NCBI GenBank assembly: GCA_030762175.1
Contig: CM060835.1
Location: forward strand, 84,222,001-84,286,000
DNA from: Metallyticus violacea
Lineage: Eukaryota; Arthropoda; Insecta; Mantodea; Metallyticidae
Reading direction: 5' to 3'
Length of the DNA stretch: 64,000 nt
In this document: positions 35,286-46,200 of the stretch, piece by piece
How positions within the stretch are numbered: position 1 is the stretch's first letter
Layout: every line of letters begins with the position of its first letter
Translations under genes and position numbers: made by a program
The notes under the pieces: generated by a model
The model's database searches: none
Seen by the model: the letters and a program-made list of their open reading frames with translations, nothing else
What the model was told of the DNA's origin: nothing

Positions 35286-35822
35286 TTAGATTAACTCCAT
35301 ACGACACTCTTTTCTGTCTACAAATACACCAATGAATCGATCCCTGAAGCTATGATTCTTGTAAAGTTCATTCAATAGAGGCTTCTCTATTGCAAGTATA
35401 CTTAGATTGCTTAATCTTGCGGTTTTCATGGAGTTCCTTAAGAATGTTTTATACGTTTTAATATGCTCATACATCTTTCACTGGAACATGCTGTCATTGG
35501 AAATGTGCGGACTAAACGAATTAGACACGTTTGTTCGTATGCCGCATCAAGGCCATTATCCAGAAAAATATTTAAGTAGCATTTATGGCGGTAAGTTTGG
35601 TTTCATCAGAGTACACGTTCAGAAGTTCGTTCTTTAATTGTTCACTGTCAAAAATGGATGCAGTTCCAGCAGTTACTTCACTTTTGTTATTGGGGAAGCC
35701 TTATACCCCTGAAATTGCCTTTTATCTAACATTTCTGCATAAAGGAAGTTTTCAAAGTCTCCAAATCGTATTTTCATCTAAATCACTATTATATCAATTA
35801 TTTCATATGTCAGCGTTTTAAA

Positions 35823-35950
35823 TGTTTTTTTTTTTTTTTTTTTTTTTTTGAGTAGTGTTTAACGCCCGTTTTTACTACTGAGGCACCACAGGCGGTGGAC
35901 ACTGATGATACATGAAATGAAATGATAAATTGGGAAAGGATTTTTGTTTT
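35823..35950 (-). repeat. SINE-1 3' fragment with long poly(A) tail
   Basis: A T run of about 25 bases at 35825-35849 is the minus-strand poly(A) tail. The family 3' segment follows with AACGCCCGTTTTTACTACTG and GGCACCACAGGCGGTGGACA. It is 5'-truncated and carries no tRNA head. Confidence 0.88.
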
Positions 35951-36951
35951 AAATGGTGATACTGAAAATGTTTGTGATGCAACATCATTGTTCAATATTT
36001 ATCTGATGTTGATTCATTCATTGACTGTCTCGTGGTTGCACATGTTTACATTAGATACACTTTGTTTGCAGCACTTTGAATAAATGGTCTGTGAAGCAAA
36101 TTATCTTATTATACTAACATAGTAGAAAGAGAAATGTAGGGTCCTCCAATCTCTTAACCACCCTGTAGCACCATTAATAGATTCTTCGTCCCATTGTTCA
36201 TCATTATCGATAATGTGCATAAGAGTTTCTTTCAACTCCTTAAAATGAGAAGTTATTGTTGCTGTTGCTTTAGAGTTCCATCTTGTTGTAGTTTGAAATC
36301 TGCATCTCTCAGGGCCTGAGATTCTCTTTGATGGCTTGCTGAAATTTGTACTAAAAGCAGTCAAATCTTAAATGAAAAGTTACTTCTTTATTGCTTTTAA
36401 TCCACATAGCAAGACCAAATTTAATTTGAGCGCATAACAAGAATGAACTTTGCAAGTGAACATTCTTGTTTTATGATGCTTTGCACAACTCCTGCAGCAC
36501 CGGACATTACAGAAACTCCATCGTAGGTTTGACAGATTCATTTCTTAGCTACACCCATTTGCTTAACACACCAAAAATAACATTTGAGAGTCCGGAAGAA
36601 CTTTTATCTTTTAAAACATCATAAAATCCCACAAACCTGTCCTGAATGGTACTCCCAACACAATAACGAAATATAATGTTCATCTGGGACTAATAAGACA
36701 CGTCCAATTTCATCTACCTGAACAAATACGAATTCACAAGTTGACAGTTCATTTTTAATTTCTTCATTATCACCTGAGTTACACAGTCAACGTTCATTTT
36801 TTAATATAACTCAAAGTTCCTTTAAATCCTGAGGCCGATTCAAAATTCTCTCTTATGAACTGTTCTTCTTTTTCCGGCGATTAAAGCATTTTAAGAAAAT
36901 TACCTTTATTGGCAGAATCGTTACTCTCATCGTGTCCACTGAAGGGAAGTT

Positions 36952-37357
36952 ACCGCCACGGGTGGCCGAGGTCGTTAATGCACAGACTCGTGAGCGGGAG
37001 GTCTGCGGTTCGAATCCCGCCAGGACCATTCTCCCTGACTGGGTTTTTTTCCAGGTTTTTCTCAGTCTTCATAACAGGCAAATGCCGGGGAGGTACCTAA
37101 ACTTAGGCCTGGAACGCTTCCTTCCTTAAAAAAAAAATACACCCTTTCCCAATTTATCATTTCATCTTATGTATCATCAGTGTCCAGCGCCTGTGGTGCC
37201 TCAGTAGTAAAATCGGGCGTTAAACACTGCTCAAAAAGAAGAAGAAGAAGAAGAAGAAGAAGAAGAAGAAGAAGAAGAAGAAGAAGAAGAAGAAGAAGAA
37301 GAAGAAGAAGAAGAAGAAGAAGAAGAAGAAGAAGAAGAAGAAGAAGAAGAAGAAGAA
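36952..37357 (+). repeat. SINE-1 copy, best preserved, with expanded (AAG)n tail
   Basis: Box A TGGCCGAGG (36963-36971) and box B GGTTCGAATCC (37007-37017) are intact. The body and 3' segment match the other copies. The 11-bp duplication GAAGGGAAGTT flanks the whole unit including the microsatellite (36941-36951 and 37358-37368), so the repeat tract belongs to the SINE tail. It interrupts the hAT transposase between the zinc finger and the YDG block. Confidence 0.95.
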
Positions 37358-37360
37358 GAA
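37230..37360. repeat. (AAG)n microsatellite, about 43 units
   Basis: An uninterrupted AAG/GAA run that directly continues the SINE-1 A-rich tail (CAAAAAGAAGAAG). On the + strand it gives an artefactual open frame of arginine codons and has no coding meaning. Confidence 0.97.
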
Positions 37361-37881
37361 GGGAAGTTCCTGTTTCCCCGGGTAATATACCAATTGAATT
37401 AATCTTCCAATAACTCGTCTATTGTAAGTTATTGACCCGTTATGCTTTTATAGCTGAAAGGCGCGCCGCTTTTGATAAGGCATAATCCATTCTTGATTTT
37501 CCAAGAAGATGAAAACGTTCACTGTTCGACATGTGTATTTTCGAAAGTTCATGTTTACGCGCTCTTTTAGGAAAAACTTTTACGCTACTTATGCTACCCT
37601 CACACCATTCATTGTCTCCTCCAAATAGTATGCACACGTAACAATACAATTTACAGTTCACTATACTTTTTGTAAACCATGGGTATTCCCTGTATCACTG
37701 GGACTGGAAAGTTCTTATTTGGCTTCCATCCTTCTGTAAAATATTCAGATGTGGTGTCGGTCTCTTATCCTTTAGAGTACTTTTTTCTTCAAAAGAAAGG
37801 GATGATAATGGTGATTTTATAAGATGGACAACCAATTCATTAATCTCTGCCAGATTGCAGCACTAGCATTCGATTCAGCTA

Positions 37882-39558
37882 GTAACGCCAAGTGAATTTT
37901 TCCAAGTCCGAAGGAGACGGTGCGCATGTGTACGCAGACGTCAGCATCAGACGGACTAAATGAAAGTGAGACTTTAATGCAGCCAACTGTTGCAGGAAAC
38001 CCCCCAGATATCTGTGCAAACATATGTATGCAAGAGCATCTGAAAACATTAAGGAGCGGGCAGTTTTGAAAATTCCAGGCCAAATTACTTTGTTACCTTG
38101 TTACCTTTATTTCTTGACATATGTTTCTGTGTCCTATGGCTTATTCTTGTGAGCAAAGCAAAGGCGGAGGGTCAAGCGTAGTATTGCTTTATTAGTAAAG
38201 TGGATTTAACACTGATGTGCCTAAATGAAGAAGCCTGTTTGCAATTTTTATTTGATGAGGGTCTGCTGAGGACAACAATGCTTTGCACTGCGTAAAATGC
38301 CGTTCTCCGTCCTATTAAGAGAGGGGACCAAACGTACCCCGAATTTTTGCAGGTAAGTATAATAAAATAGAGAACATTAATTACGAATATAGTTAGAATA
38401 CATATTTAAAATGTATTTATCATATAATAAAATGGAAAAAACAGTTGTGAATTTAACTTATGACACATATTTATTTTATTTTATAGGACCGGACACGAAA
38501 AAGTGGCCCGTCCGTGTGCAGAGGTACTGGTTCGAGCGGGCAAAGTTGCCACCATTCCAAATCTTGCTTTGCACACAAATAGTCTTATGAGCTGAGCATT
38601 GTTAAAAGCTCGCTAGGCAACAAAAGCATCAGCTCAAGGGCCGTGTCCGACTGGTTCAATTACTGCCGTGAAGTATGTATGCTGTTCATGCACACAAAAT
38701 AACAGCAAGGGGGAAAATTGTAGGTCCTGGCCACGTCGTTCAGATCGATGGATGTAAAATTGGACGACGCAAATTTCATCGCGGTGGCATGTAGAGGATA
38801 ACTGGATTCTCGGGATGATCGACATGGTGACAAACGAAGTAAGGATGGAGATTTGTCCCTATAACAGGAGAGATTACATCGCGCTGTTCAATTTAATTGA
38901 GCAGTACGTAGAGTTTACCAGCAGGATCCATACAGATGTCCGGGGAGGTTATTATGGGCTAATGGCTGGTGGATTTGCAGCCTATCTAACTGTCAACCAC
39001 TCAGTGCATTTTGTGGAACCCGTGACAAACTGTCACGTGAATAACATCGGATCCCGCTGGAGAATTCTACATCATCGTCTGTGTGGGGGCAACATTAGGC
39101 GGGACACAATGGATGTGCACATTTGTGAATTTTTGTGGCTCCAGAACTGCAAAAACAGACAGCAAACCCTTTTCAAGAACTGATGGAAGACATTCGGCTG
39201 GTGTATCAAATAGTTTAAACGATTATTGCATTTTAGATTATTTTAGGCATTTTATTAGTGCAATTTAGATTAGTTTAGGTATTTTACGAACAAGATAGAT
39301 TATTATGACATTACATTGACTATTCTGCTGCACCATAATACATTAGGTAAAATAATAATACAATTATTACACACACACATTCATATACAAGAATCCTGTT
39401 ATGATCGCAAATAATTTACAACATTATTTAGCGTAAAATTAATTGGGAAAAACGTTCATACATGCACAAAACTCGATTTCTTTTAATCCGCCAAGCGCGC
39501 ATGCGCACTGTGTCTGCTTCGGACTAAAATTTTTCGCATTGCAATTCGCTTGCGTCAC
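37882..39558 (+). mobile_element. Merlin-superfamily DNA transposon with broken transposase
   Basis: The transposase has the ISXO2/IS1595-like domain. VVQIDGCKIGRRKFHRGG (about 38735-38790) holds the first catalytic Asp. HTDVRGGYYGL (about 38927) follows with the second Asp, then LTVNHSVHFVEPVT and VNNIGSRWR (39042-39068), where family members have Glu, as in NNIESHWR of the copy at 41343-42060. The Glu-to-Gly change predicts loss of catalysis. Upstream there are stops at about 38695 and 38795. Both ends share AGTCCGAAGNAGAC and TGCGCATG in inverse orientation (37915-37945 and 39490-39525), as terminal inverted repeats. It is CpG-rich compared with its surroundings. Confidence 0.85.
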
Positions 39559-39800
39559 ATGTTTGAAAGAGAGCCTAAATGGAGATAATACAAGCACTAC
39601 GTAAATAATTATATATAAAAGAATCCTGCTGTCGTCGCAAATCATTCACAACATTATTTAGCGTAAAAGTAATTGCGAAAAAAGTTCAAACATGTAAAAA
39701 ACTCGATTTCTTTCAATCCTCCAAGTGCGCATGATTGCTGTGTCTGCTTCGTACTTAAATTTTTTTTTGCATCGCAACTCGCGTCACGCTTTTGAAAGAA
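39385..39800. repeat. Tandem duplication of the Merlin right end
   Basis: 39385-39582 and 39613-39800 are diverged direct repeats. Both run AAGAATCCTG, CGCAAAT, ACATTATTTAGCGTAAAA, ACTCGATTTCTTT, CTGTGTCTGCTTCG and end near CTCGCGTCAC or CTTGCGTCAC. Only the first unit joins the transposase. The second is either a separate truncated copy or a local duplication. Confidence 0.85.
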
Positions 39801-40400
39801 GGGCCCAACCAAAGGCTTTCGATTGATCTAAGAATATTCCTATATAATATCCAATGCCTTATAATCATCTTATATACAACATGACCTTATTAATTTATTC
39901 TCCAAATAAATTAATAAGACCCTAGGGCATTAACTCTGCCAGAATAAATAAATAAAATTGTTGATCATCGTCACTCCAAGAATTATATAATAACTATCTG
40001 TTCCATTCCAAGTTCCTCAGTGTGAATGTGAAACTTCTAGTGCCCGTTCAGGCCCCTCTCCAGACGTGAAAATAAAACGGTAAATGAAAACCATGGAAAG
40101 GGAAAATTGAATTTAAAAACTGGAGATAGATTCATAGTCAAGGTAAAATTGATAGATAAAGGGACAGAACCTTCAACAGGAAAATGAGGCCTAGATTTTT
40201 AAAGGCATTCGTATTGCAAAAACACATTACTTGATAGGGAGCTGGTAACCTGCATGATGTATATTATTTATACTCATAAATCTCACAATAAACAAATCTG
40301 AGATAATAAATTGCCTTAAAGTAGGATACAGAAACAAAAATTAAATGTTTAAAGAAAAATTTGAGATTTCCACCCAATGAGATTAGAATACTTTGCTCAT
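39801..40400. other. Upstream of MCM3, nothing recognised
   Basis: AT-rich intergenic sequence before the compact MCM3 promoter. Confidence 0.4.
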
Positions 40401-40479
40401 TTGTTTTATGTTTACCAGAATTAACACTAGGGATTGCGCAGATCGCACATGGAAAACGACTGGAGTCAAAACAACAATT

Positions 40480-40630
40480 TCACAGCGGAAGTGACGTTCC
40501 AGATATATCGCACGTGATCATAATTTGGCGGGTAAATGTTATTCCGTGTGATACGGTAACTAAATGCGAAAACTGATTGTGGATCATTTGGATCATTTCA
40601 CGATTGCTTTGATATATTGATTATTTTACA
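40480..40630 (+). promoter_or_regulatory. MCM3 promoter/5' UTR with ETS, CRE-half, E-box and E2F-like motifs
   Basis: GCGGAAGTGACGT (40485-40497) combines an ETS/GABP-type CGGAAGTG with a CRE half site TGACGT. CACGTG (40511-40516) is a palindromic E-box. TTTGGCGGGTAAA (40524-40536) is close to the E2F consensus TTTSGCGC/GGAAA. These lie 95-145 bp upstream of the ATG in the right place for a TATA-less cell-cycle promoter. MCM genes are classical E2F targets in animals. The transcription start site is inferred, not seen. Confidence 0.65.
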
Positions 40631-40702
40631 ATGGCTGAGCTGGAAATCGACCAGCGCTTAAAAGACGCTCAAAGGGAGTATTTAGATTTTCTGGACGATG
40701 AG
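40631..40702 (+). CDS. MCM3: MCM3 exon 1 (start codon)
   Basis: MCM3 is a subunit of the MCM2-7 hexameric DNA helicase that is loaded at origins and unwinds DNA in S phase. The 24 codons MAELEIDQRLKDAQREYLDF and LDDE match the MCM3 N-terminus (QREYLDFLDDEE in animals). The ATG has A at -3 and G at +4, a strong context. The donor is GAG before GTACGG, phase 0. The next exon is 12.4 kb away, past Merlin, PLE, LINE and Gypsy insertions. Confidence 0.93.
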
Positions 40703-41342
40703 GTACGGTATTTTGTATTAGGAAAATATATCCTACTAATGGAAATTAACAACCTAGTTTACAGCATTAAGAAACAAACGAGTAAGCTATAGAGTTTGTT
40801 TATGTTTTAATGAAGGAAATATATGAAAACATTAAGATGCATAAACTCTGAGGGTATTTTCGTGTAATTACAGATGGAAAATCAGTACGTTTACTTTGTT
40901 ATAAGTGGTTATTATAAACAGATGAAGCTTTTATAGAATAGGCAATGCAAATGTTTCCCTTTCTGTGTACATTCTTGTTTATATCTTTCCACATTAAACA
41001 TGCCATTTGGTTTCTTACTTCATTTGATACTAAAATAACTGCTACTCTTCGAATTCAAATGTGACGAGTAGGAAGAAGCGAAAATATACTGAATGATTTT
41101 TTTCTCAGTATAATTAACGATATGCAAGATAGAAACCAAGACATCCAATTTTACAGTTATTTAAAAGGTTTCAATTAAATTGCCTCTATTCTGGTAATTA
41201 AAATACGGAACTATGGTTCAAATTGGAGTACAATTATTTGCAAATATATATCAGAACAAAATGTTTTGTCGTTAGAGCTATCAAAAATGATATTGTTGCT
41301 CATTAGTCAGATCTCATTAAAACATCGGCTCTTTTTTCCGAC
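40703..41342. other. Start of MCM3 intron 1; segment shared with 52078-52170
   Basis: Mostly unassigned. The stretch about 40963-41050 (CTTTCCACATTAAACATG, then ATTTGATACTAAAATAAC and TGCTAC) resembles 52078-52170 (CTTTCCATATTAAATATG, ATTTGATATTAAAATTAC, TGCTAC). This is probably a low-copy repeat of unknown type in direct orientation. Confidence 0.45.
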
Positions 41343-42060
41343 ATGTAACGCGAGCTGCAATGCGAAATTTTTCAAGTCCGAAGCAGACACAGTGCGAATG
41401 CATACTTGACGGATTGAAAGAAATGGAGTTTTTTGACATGTTTGAACGTTTTTCCCAATTTTACGTTAAATAATGTAAATGATTTGGGATTACAGCATGA
41501 TTCTTGAATATATATGTAAAAATGTATTATTATTTTACTTACTGTGTTATGATGCAGGAGAATAGCCAACATAATGTCATAACAATCAATGCAGCGAACA
41601 GAAGTATCTTGTTCGTGAAATATCTAAATCTAAACCTACCTAAATTGCACTAATAAAATATCTTAACCTAAACTAATCTAAAATGCAGTAAACTATTGGA
41701 TACATCAGCTGAATGACTTCCATCAGTTTTTGAAAAGGGTCTGCTGCTCTGTTTTTGCAGTCCTGATGCCACAAAAATTCACAAATGTGCACATCCATAT
41801 TCTGTCCCACCTAATACCGCCTCTAGACAGATGATGATGTAGAGTTCTCCAGTGGGATTCAATGTTATTCAGGCGATAGTCTGTCACTGGGCCCATAAAA
41901 TGCACTGAGTGGTTGACAGTCAGATGAGCTGCAAATCTGGCAACCATAATCCCTTAATAACCTCCCCAGATATGGATTGTGCTGGTAAACTCTATTAAAT
42001 TGAACAGCATGTTGGCATCTCTCCTGCAAGTGGGACAATTGGTGTGTTAAATTGTTGATA
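41343..42060 (-). mobile_element. Merlin remnant, 3' half, reverse orientation
   Basis: The minus strand encodes VARFAAHLTVNHSVHFMGPVT, then NNIESHWR with the catalytic Glu preserved, and CTFVNFCGIRTAKT. These are homologous to the C-terminal half of the Merlin at 37882-39558. Its end (41343-41420, GTAACGCGAGCTGCAATGCG, then AGTCCGAAGCAGACAC) matches the other copy's right terminal repeat. It is 5'-truncated near 42060 and lies in MCM3 intron 1. Confidence 0.85.
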
Positions 42061-42097
42061 ACTGCATGTTTGTGCGATGTGAGGTTATAACTGTCAT

Positions 42098-43195
42098 CGG
42101 CTAGTTAACCTACAAATTAGCAATGAAGAATATTTTAATGAATACAAACAAATAGAAGAAATAGAAGTTAAAATGGTTTTATAAAAGAACTAGTACACAA
42201 AAAGGTGCAGAAATTCAAGAGACAAAAATGTATCAAAGAAACCACAACACTTTCAGCAAGAACAGATGAGCTAATTTTTAAAAAATTTGCATATCATCCA
42301 TGAGCTACAAAAAATTTCAGAATATTCTTAAAGATTTTAATATCAGGTTGGCACCAATTAATAAATTAATGTTAAAAACCTACTGATAATGTTAATTATA
42401 GTATTCCACAAGAGACAAAATCGGGTATTTACAAAATGAATTGTGCAGAATGTGAAAAAATTTACATTGGAAAAACAAAGAGAAACATAGGCACACAGTT
42501 AAAGGAACATTTCAGGAAAATAAAATACAAGTAAATAGAGAAATCAGGAGTAGCATATTATTTTTTGACAGAAAATCACAATAGTGAATAAAGCAAAATT
42601 ATTAAAATCAGTATAAGGACCTACAGAACTAGCAACTTGGGAGAAAATCTACATCTACAAATACAAAGACAGTCAATGAATTTTGATGCTGGGGATGAAA
42701 ACATAAAACTACAAGTTTATCACACCACCAGAGTAGAATACACATTCCAACAGTTTAATGACCGCCATGGGTGGCCGCAGTCGTTAAGGCGCAGACTCGT
42801 GAGCAGAAGGTCTGGGGTTTGAATCCCACCAGGACTGCCCTCCCTGACTGAGGTTTTTTCCAGTTTTTCCTCAGACCTCATAAACAGCAAATGCCAGGGA
42901 GGTGCCCCAAACTTAGATCTTGAGCGTTTCCTTCCTTTAAAAAAAAATCCCAAATATATCATTTCATCTCATGTGCTGTCAGTGTCCACTGCCTATGGTG
43001 CCTCAGTAGTTAAAACGAGCGCTAAACACTATTAAAAAAAAAAAACTTAACGAATAATTAACAGTTGTATTTTAGCTTGGCTGATGATGAGAACCAAATG
43101 TTCTCAAAACCGGTTCTATATATTATGACAGTAAGTGAAGCATTAAGAGTGTGTAGTTAAACTAAATTATACAATAATATCAATTATATTATTTG
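42098..43195 (+). mobile_element. Penelope-like element, single 5'-truncated copy
   Basis: Decayed coding sequence reads from the RT thumb (RLVNLQISNEEYFNEYKQI at 42107) through CAECEKIYIGKTKRNIGTQL (42440-42500) to the GIY-YIG end, with several stops. A SINE-1 copy interrupts it at 42764-43037. The 3' end has a hammerhead-like motif (CTGATGA at 43081, stem GAGAAC/GTTCTC, ACCGGT at 43109) in which GAAA has become AAAA. The tail GTAAGTGAAGCATTAAGAG is that of the 16696 subfamily. No fold-back arm is present. Confidence 0.85.
42764..43037 (+). repeat. SINE-1 copy nested in a PLE
   Basis: It starts CGCCATGGGTGGCCGCAG (box A), with box B GGTTTGAATCCC at about 42815-42826. The body and 3' segment end GCGCTAAACACT plus an A run. 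PLE sequence resumes immediately after it. Flanks AGTTTAATGA and AACTTAACGA are a possible diverged target duplication. Confidence 0.92.
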
Positions 43196-43279
43196 AATAT
43201 CAAAATGTTTAAAACTAATTAAACCACAACACAATCATTTGTTAATCATTCACATCTACTTATTTTTAACTCTATGTAA

Positions 43280-46200
43280 ATAATCCCATAAATTCCTCAT
43301 TTAAGGTAGATCTCCCATTTTCTTTATTGCTAACTCCTTTTGCATTTGCACCCATTTCTCCTTTATCAGTTTTTGCATCCACACTTTTGTGCCGCACATT
43401 CAACAATATGTGTGCAGCACTTTCCATTCCCATGCAAATTGACAAACATTATTTCAAAATTTATCTTTATACCTTTTAATCTCAAAACTCCTAACCTAAA
43501 CCTGCTAGTCTTTCCCTTTATTATTACTATTGTCAATGTATCCCTCCCTGCTACTATTCTCCTTTATTTCCCGATATAGCATCAAAGAATTTTTCTCTCT
43601 CACTACATCTTACATCACTCGTTTATCTATATCCTAGAAGCTCACCCTGACTGGTCTTCAAAAGCCTCTTGTTAATTCTTTTCTTAAAATGACTCTTTAT
43701 AATTCTTTTTCCTTACTCCAAATATTTCCCATTCCATGTTGCAACATTTCTGCACACATTTTGCCTGCCCAGCTGGCTTCTATTAAAATCTTCCTTAAGT
43801 TTCAGGCATTCTTTCAAAATATTATGCAGAAGCTGTTGAATTCTAATCCAATATTTCAGAGTTCTCTTAATTAACCAACCTCACACTCTTACCTTTCCCA
43901 TTTCTAACAAGACACCCACTGTGGCTGCATTTTGTGGAATATCACACATAGTTTTACAAAACATGGCTAGTATTTTATTCATTTCTTTCCAACTTTCTTC
44001 CACCCCCAAACCTTTATTCCATGTGCCCATCTAGATTCCACTAAAGCTCGATATATTCTGTCAAACCATATTACATGGCTTTGCTGGAGCAAAGTACAAA
44101 CATTTCCTTAATAATTATGTAAACTGATTCTTCCAGTCTATAAGGCCATGGTCCAGTGGGATTCTTCTCCTTCATCTTTCCAGACATTTCGTCCATGATT
44201 GCAGTGAATATCTTCAGTGGTGTACTTGATATAATCGTCTACATTTTCCTTAACAATTTTATTGTCATTCTACTTTTTGTTACTGCTATTCCTTTCTGAC
44301 TTTCCTATTGCCCTGATTTACTTAACAGCAATCCCAAATATGTAGACTCCCTAACAACCTGAATATTAATACCTCCCATTGACCATTTCTTCTCCTTCTT
44401 AGTTATTCCATTAAATACTAAGATTTTAGCCTTTTCCTGATGTACCTGATCCTGAAAAACCTCCCTAGATACTATCCCCTCCCCACATCTAACATAAACT
44501 GAGTTCTCTTTATAGATTCCCTGCAATCAAATATCCTTATTCACCTCACCCCCTTACTTTCCAGTTTGTACCTTAATGTCTCTCTATTTACTCTATCACA
44601 CACTCTCTCTAGGTCTGTAAAAACTGCATATAACCTACCAAGCTTCTGGGTTAAATATTAATCAATTAAAGTTTTAATTATAAATACATTGTACTTCCTT
44701 TCCCAAAGCCAAACTGATAAGGGGATATTACTTCATTTCTCTCCATCCAATCATCAATTCTATCTATCAACATATCTGTAAATATTTTACCAAGGCCAGA
44801 CAGAAGAGCAATCTCCCTATAACTACCAGAGTTCTTCCCAGAATCTTTGCCCTTATAAATAGGATAAATAATGGCAGTGTGCCAGCTTTTTGGCATCTTT
44901 TTTTTTTAATAAAAGTTAGTAATCTACTAAACATTTAAACACTACCTGGTCCTCACACCAAACTTGAAAGAATTTGGCTGGTAATCCATCAATACCCACT
45001 ACTTTTTTCGTACTATTTGTATCTGCTTAAAAACTCCCTCCGAATAAGGTCTCTCCAAATTCTCATCTTAGTATACTTTTAGTCCTAAATTCCAATTTCC
45101 CCTAGCTGTAGTTCTAAATTCAAACAATCACTTAAAGTGATCCACCCATTCTTCGAGCTTAACAGAGCCATACTCCTCGCTGATCCTCATTCAGCTTATA
45201 ATAACATACCACGCTACATATTTGTCCTCCCAAACTTGATTTTAACTGCAATTTCCTGAGCCCTTTTCCTTCCTCATTCTTCCTTCTTATTTTCCATCAT
45301 ACACCTATAAATGGCTCTCAACTGTAACAATCTTTATTTTATCCTTGCATCTAACTTTATCTCTCCAATTAATTAGTGCTCTGACGACATTTCTCATATC
45401 TCTACATATCCTACCAATCCTTGCCCTTGATTTATTCCCAATCTTCTTAATAATATCATTGTCACTGCCCAGTTTCAAAGTAAACTCCAACAATTATAAA
45501 CTGCTTTCACTCCTGTTAACTCAGTCTTCCTATTAATTCCCAGAACACACAAATATGCCTCAAGTGAACCAGTATACACTTGATTCCATTTGTATGCCAT
45601 ACTCTATTGCTCACCACCCTATTGATATCTTTTAAAACTTCCATCATATCAACTCTATGTTTCCAGTCAAGGGTGATAGGAAAATAAACACTATTACTCA
45701 CTAAGCTCATTACTGTAAAGAGAGATCTACCAGCTGCATAATGCAAAATCCATAATATTCTGTCCCCCTTTATGTGTAATTCCTTGCTCTCATCCTTCCC
45801 CCAATATCTATTTAAAATCATTAGCCCATTAATTTCACAGAATTGGGTAAGTTTAAATGCTTTTTTGTTTACCACCTTGTCTTCTTCTTATAACCTCCTT
45901 TTACATGCACCTTTTCCCTTCCCCAGAATCTGTAGGTTGAAGGTTTCCATTCCTAGCATTAAAATACCCAAATAAAGATTCTGTCTAGGGTAAGTCCCTC
46001 ATAATCTCATCCATCTCAAATTCTAAATGACAGAGGAGATCAGGGTCATTTCTTGTCAGGTTATAAATTATCCCCACACATAACGATGCATGCATTTTTT
46101 ATAAATAACCACATAACCCCAGTTGTCCAAGAAACTTTCTCTTTAATCATACCAATAAATTAATTTCTAATTTAATACCCTCATTCCTCCTGATAAGTTA

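Larger units (their letters stand above)
35286..37860 (-). pseudogene. hAT-like transposase (TTF zinc finger type), broken and SINE-interrupted
   Basis: The minus-strand protein pieces run in order. First is FPVPVIQGIPMVYKKYSE-like sequence, then KLYCYVCILFGG with RKHELSKIHMSN at 37661-37470, which is a TTF-type zinc finger. ICQTYDGVSVMSGAAGVV follows near 36540-36495 (the C-x-T-YDGA-x-MSG block of DUF4371-type transposases). TTTRWNSKATATI comes next at 36280-36240. Last is the C-terminal dimerisation region, RTFPMTACSSERCMSILKR then FLRNSMKTARLSNLSILAI, at about 35500-35390. Frames are broken in many places. SINE-1 copies sit inside it at 35823-35950 and 36952-37357. Confidence 0.82.

Noticed and set aside
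37180..37400. CRISPR-like array
   Set aside because: It is a trinucleotide microsatellite without spacers, in a eukaryotic genome.
37180..37413. Arginine-rich open frame
   Set aside because: It is the (AAG)n microsatellite of a SINE tail read in one frame.
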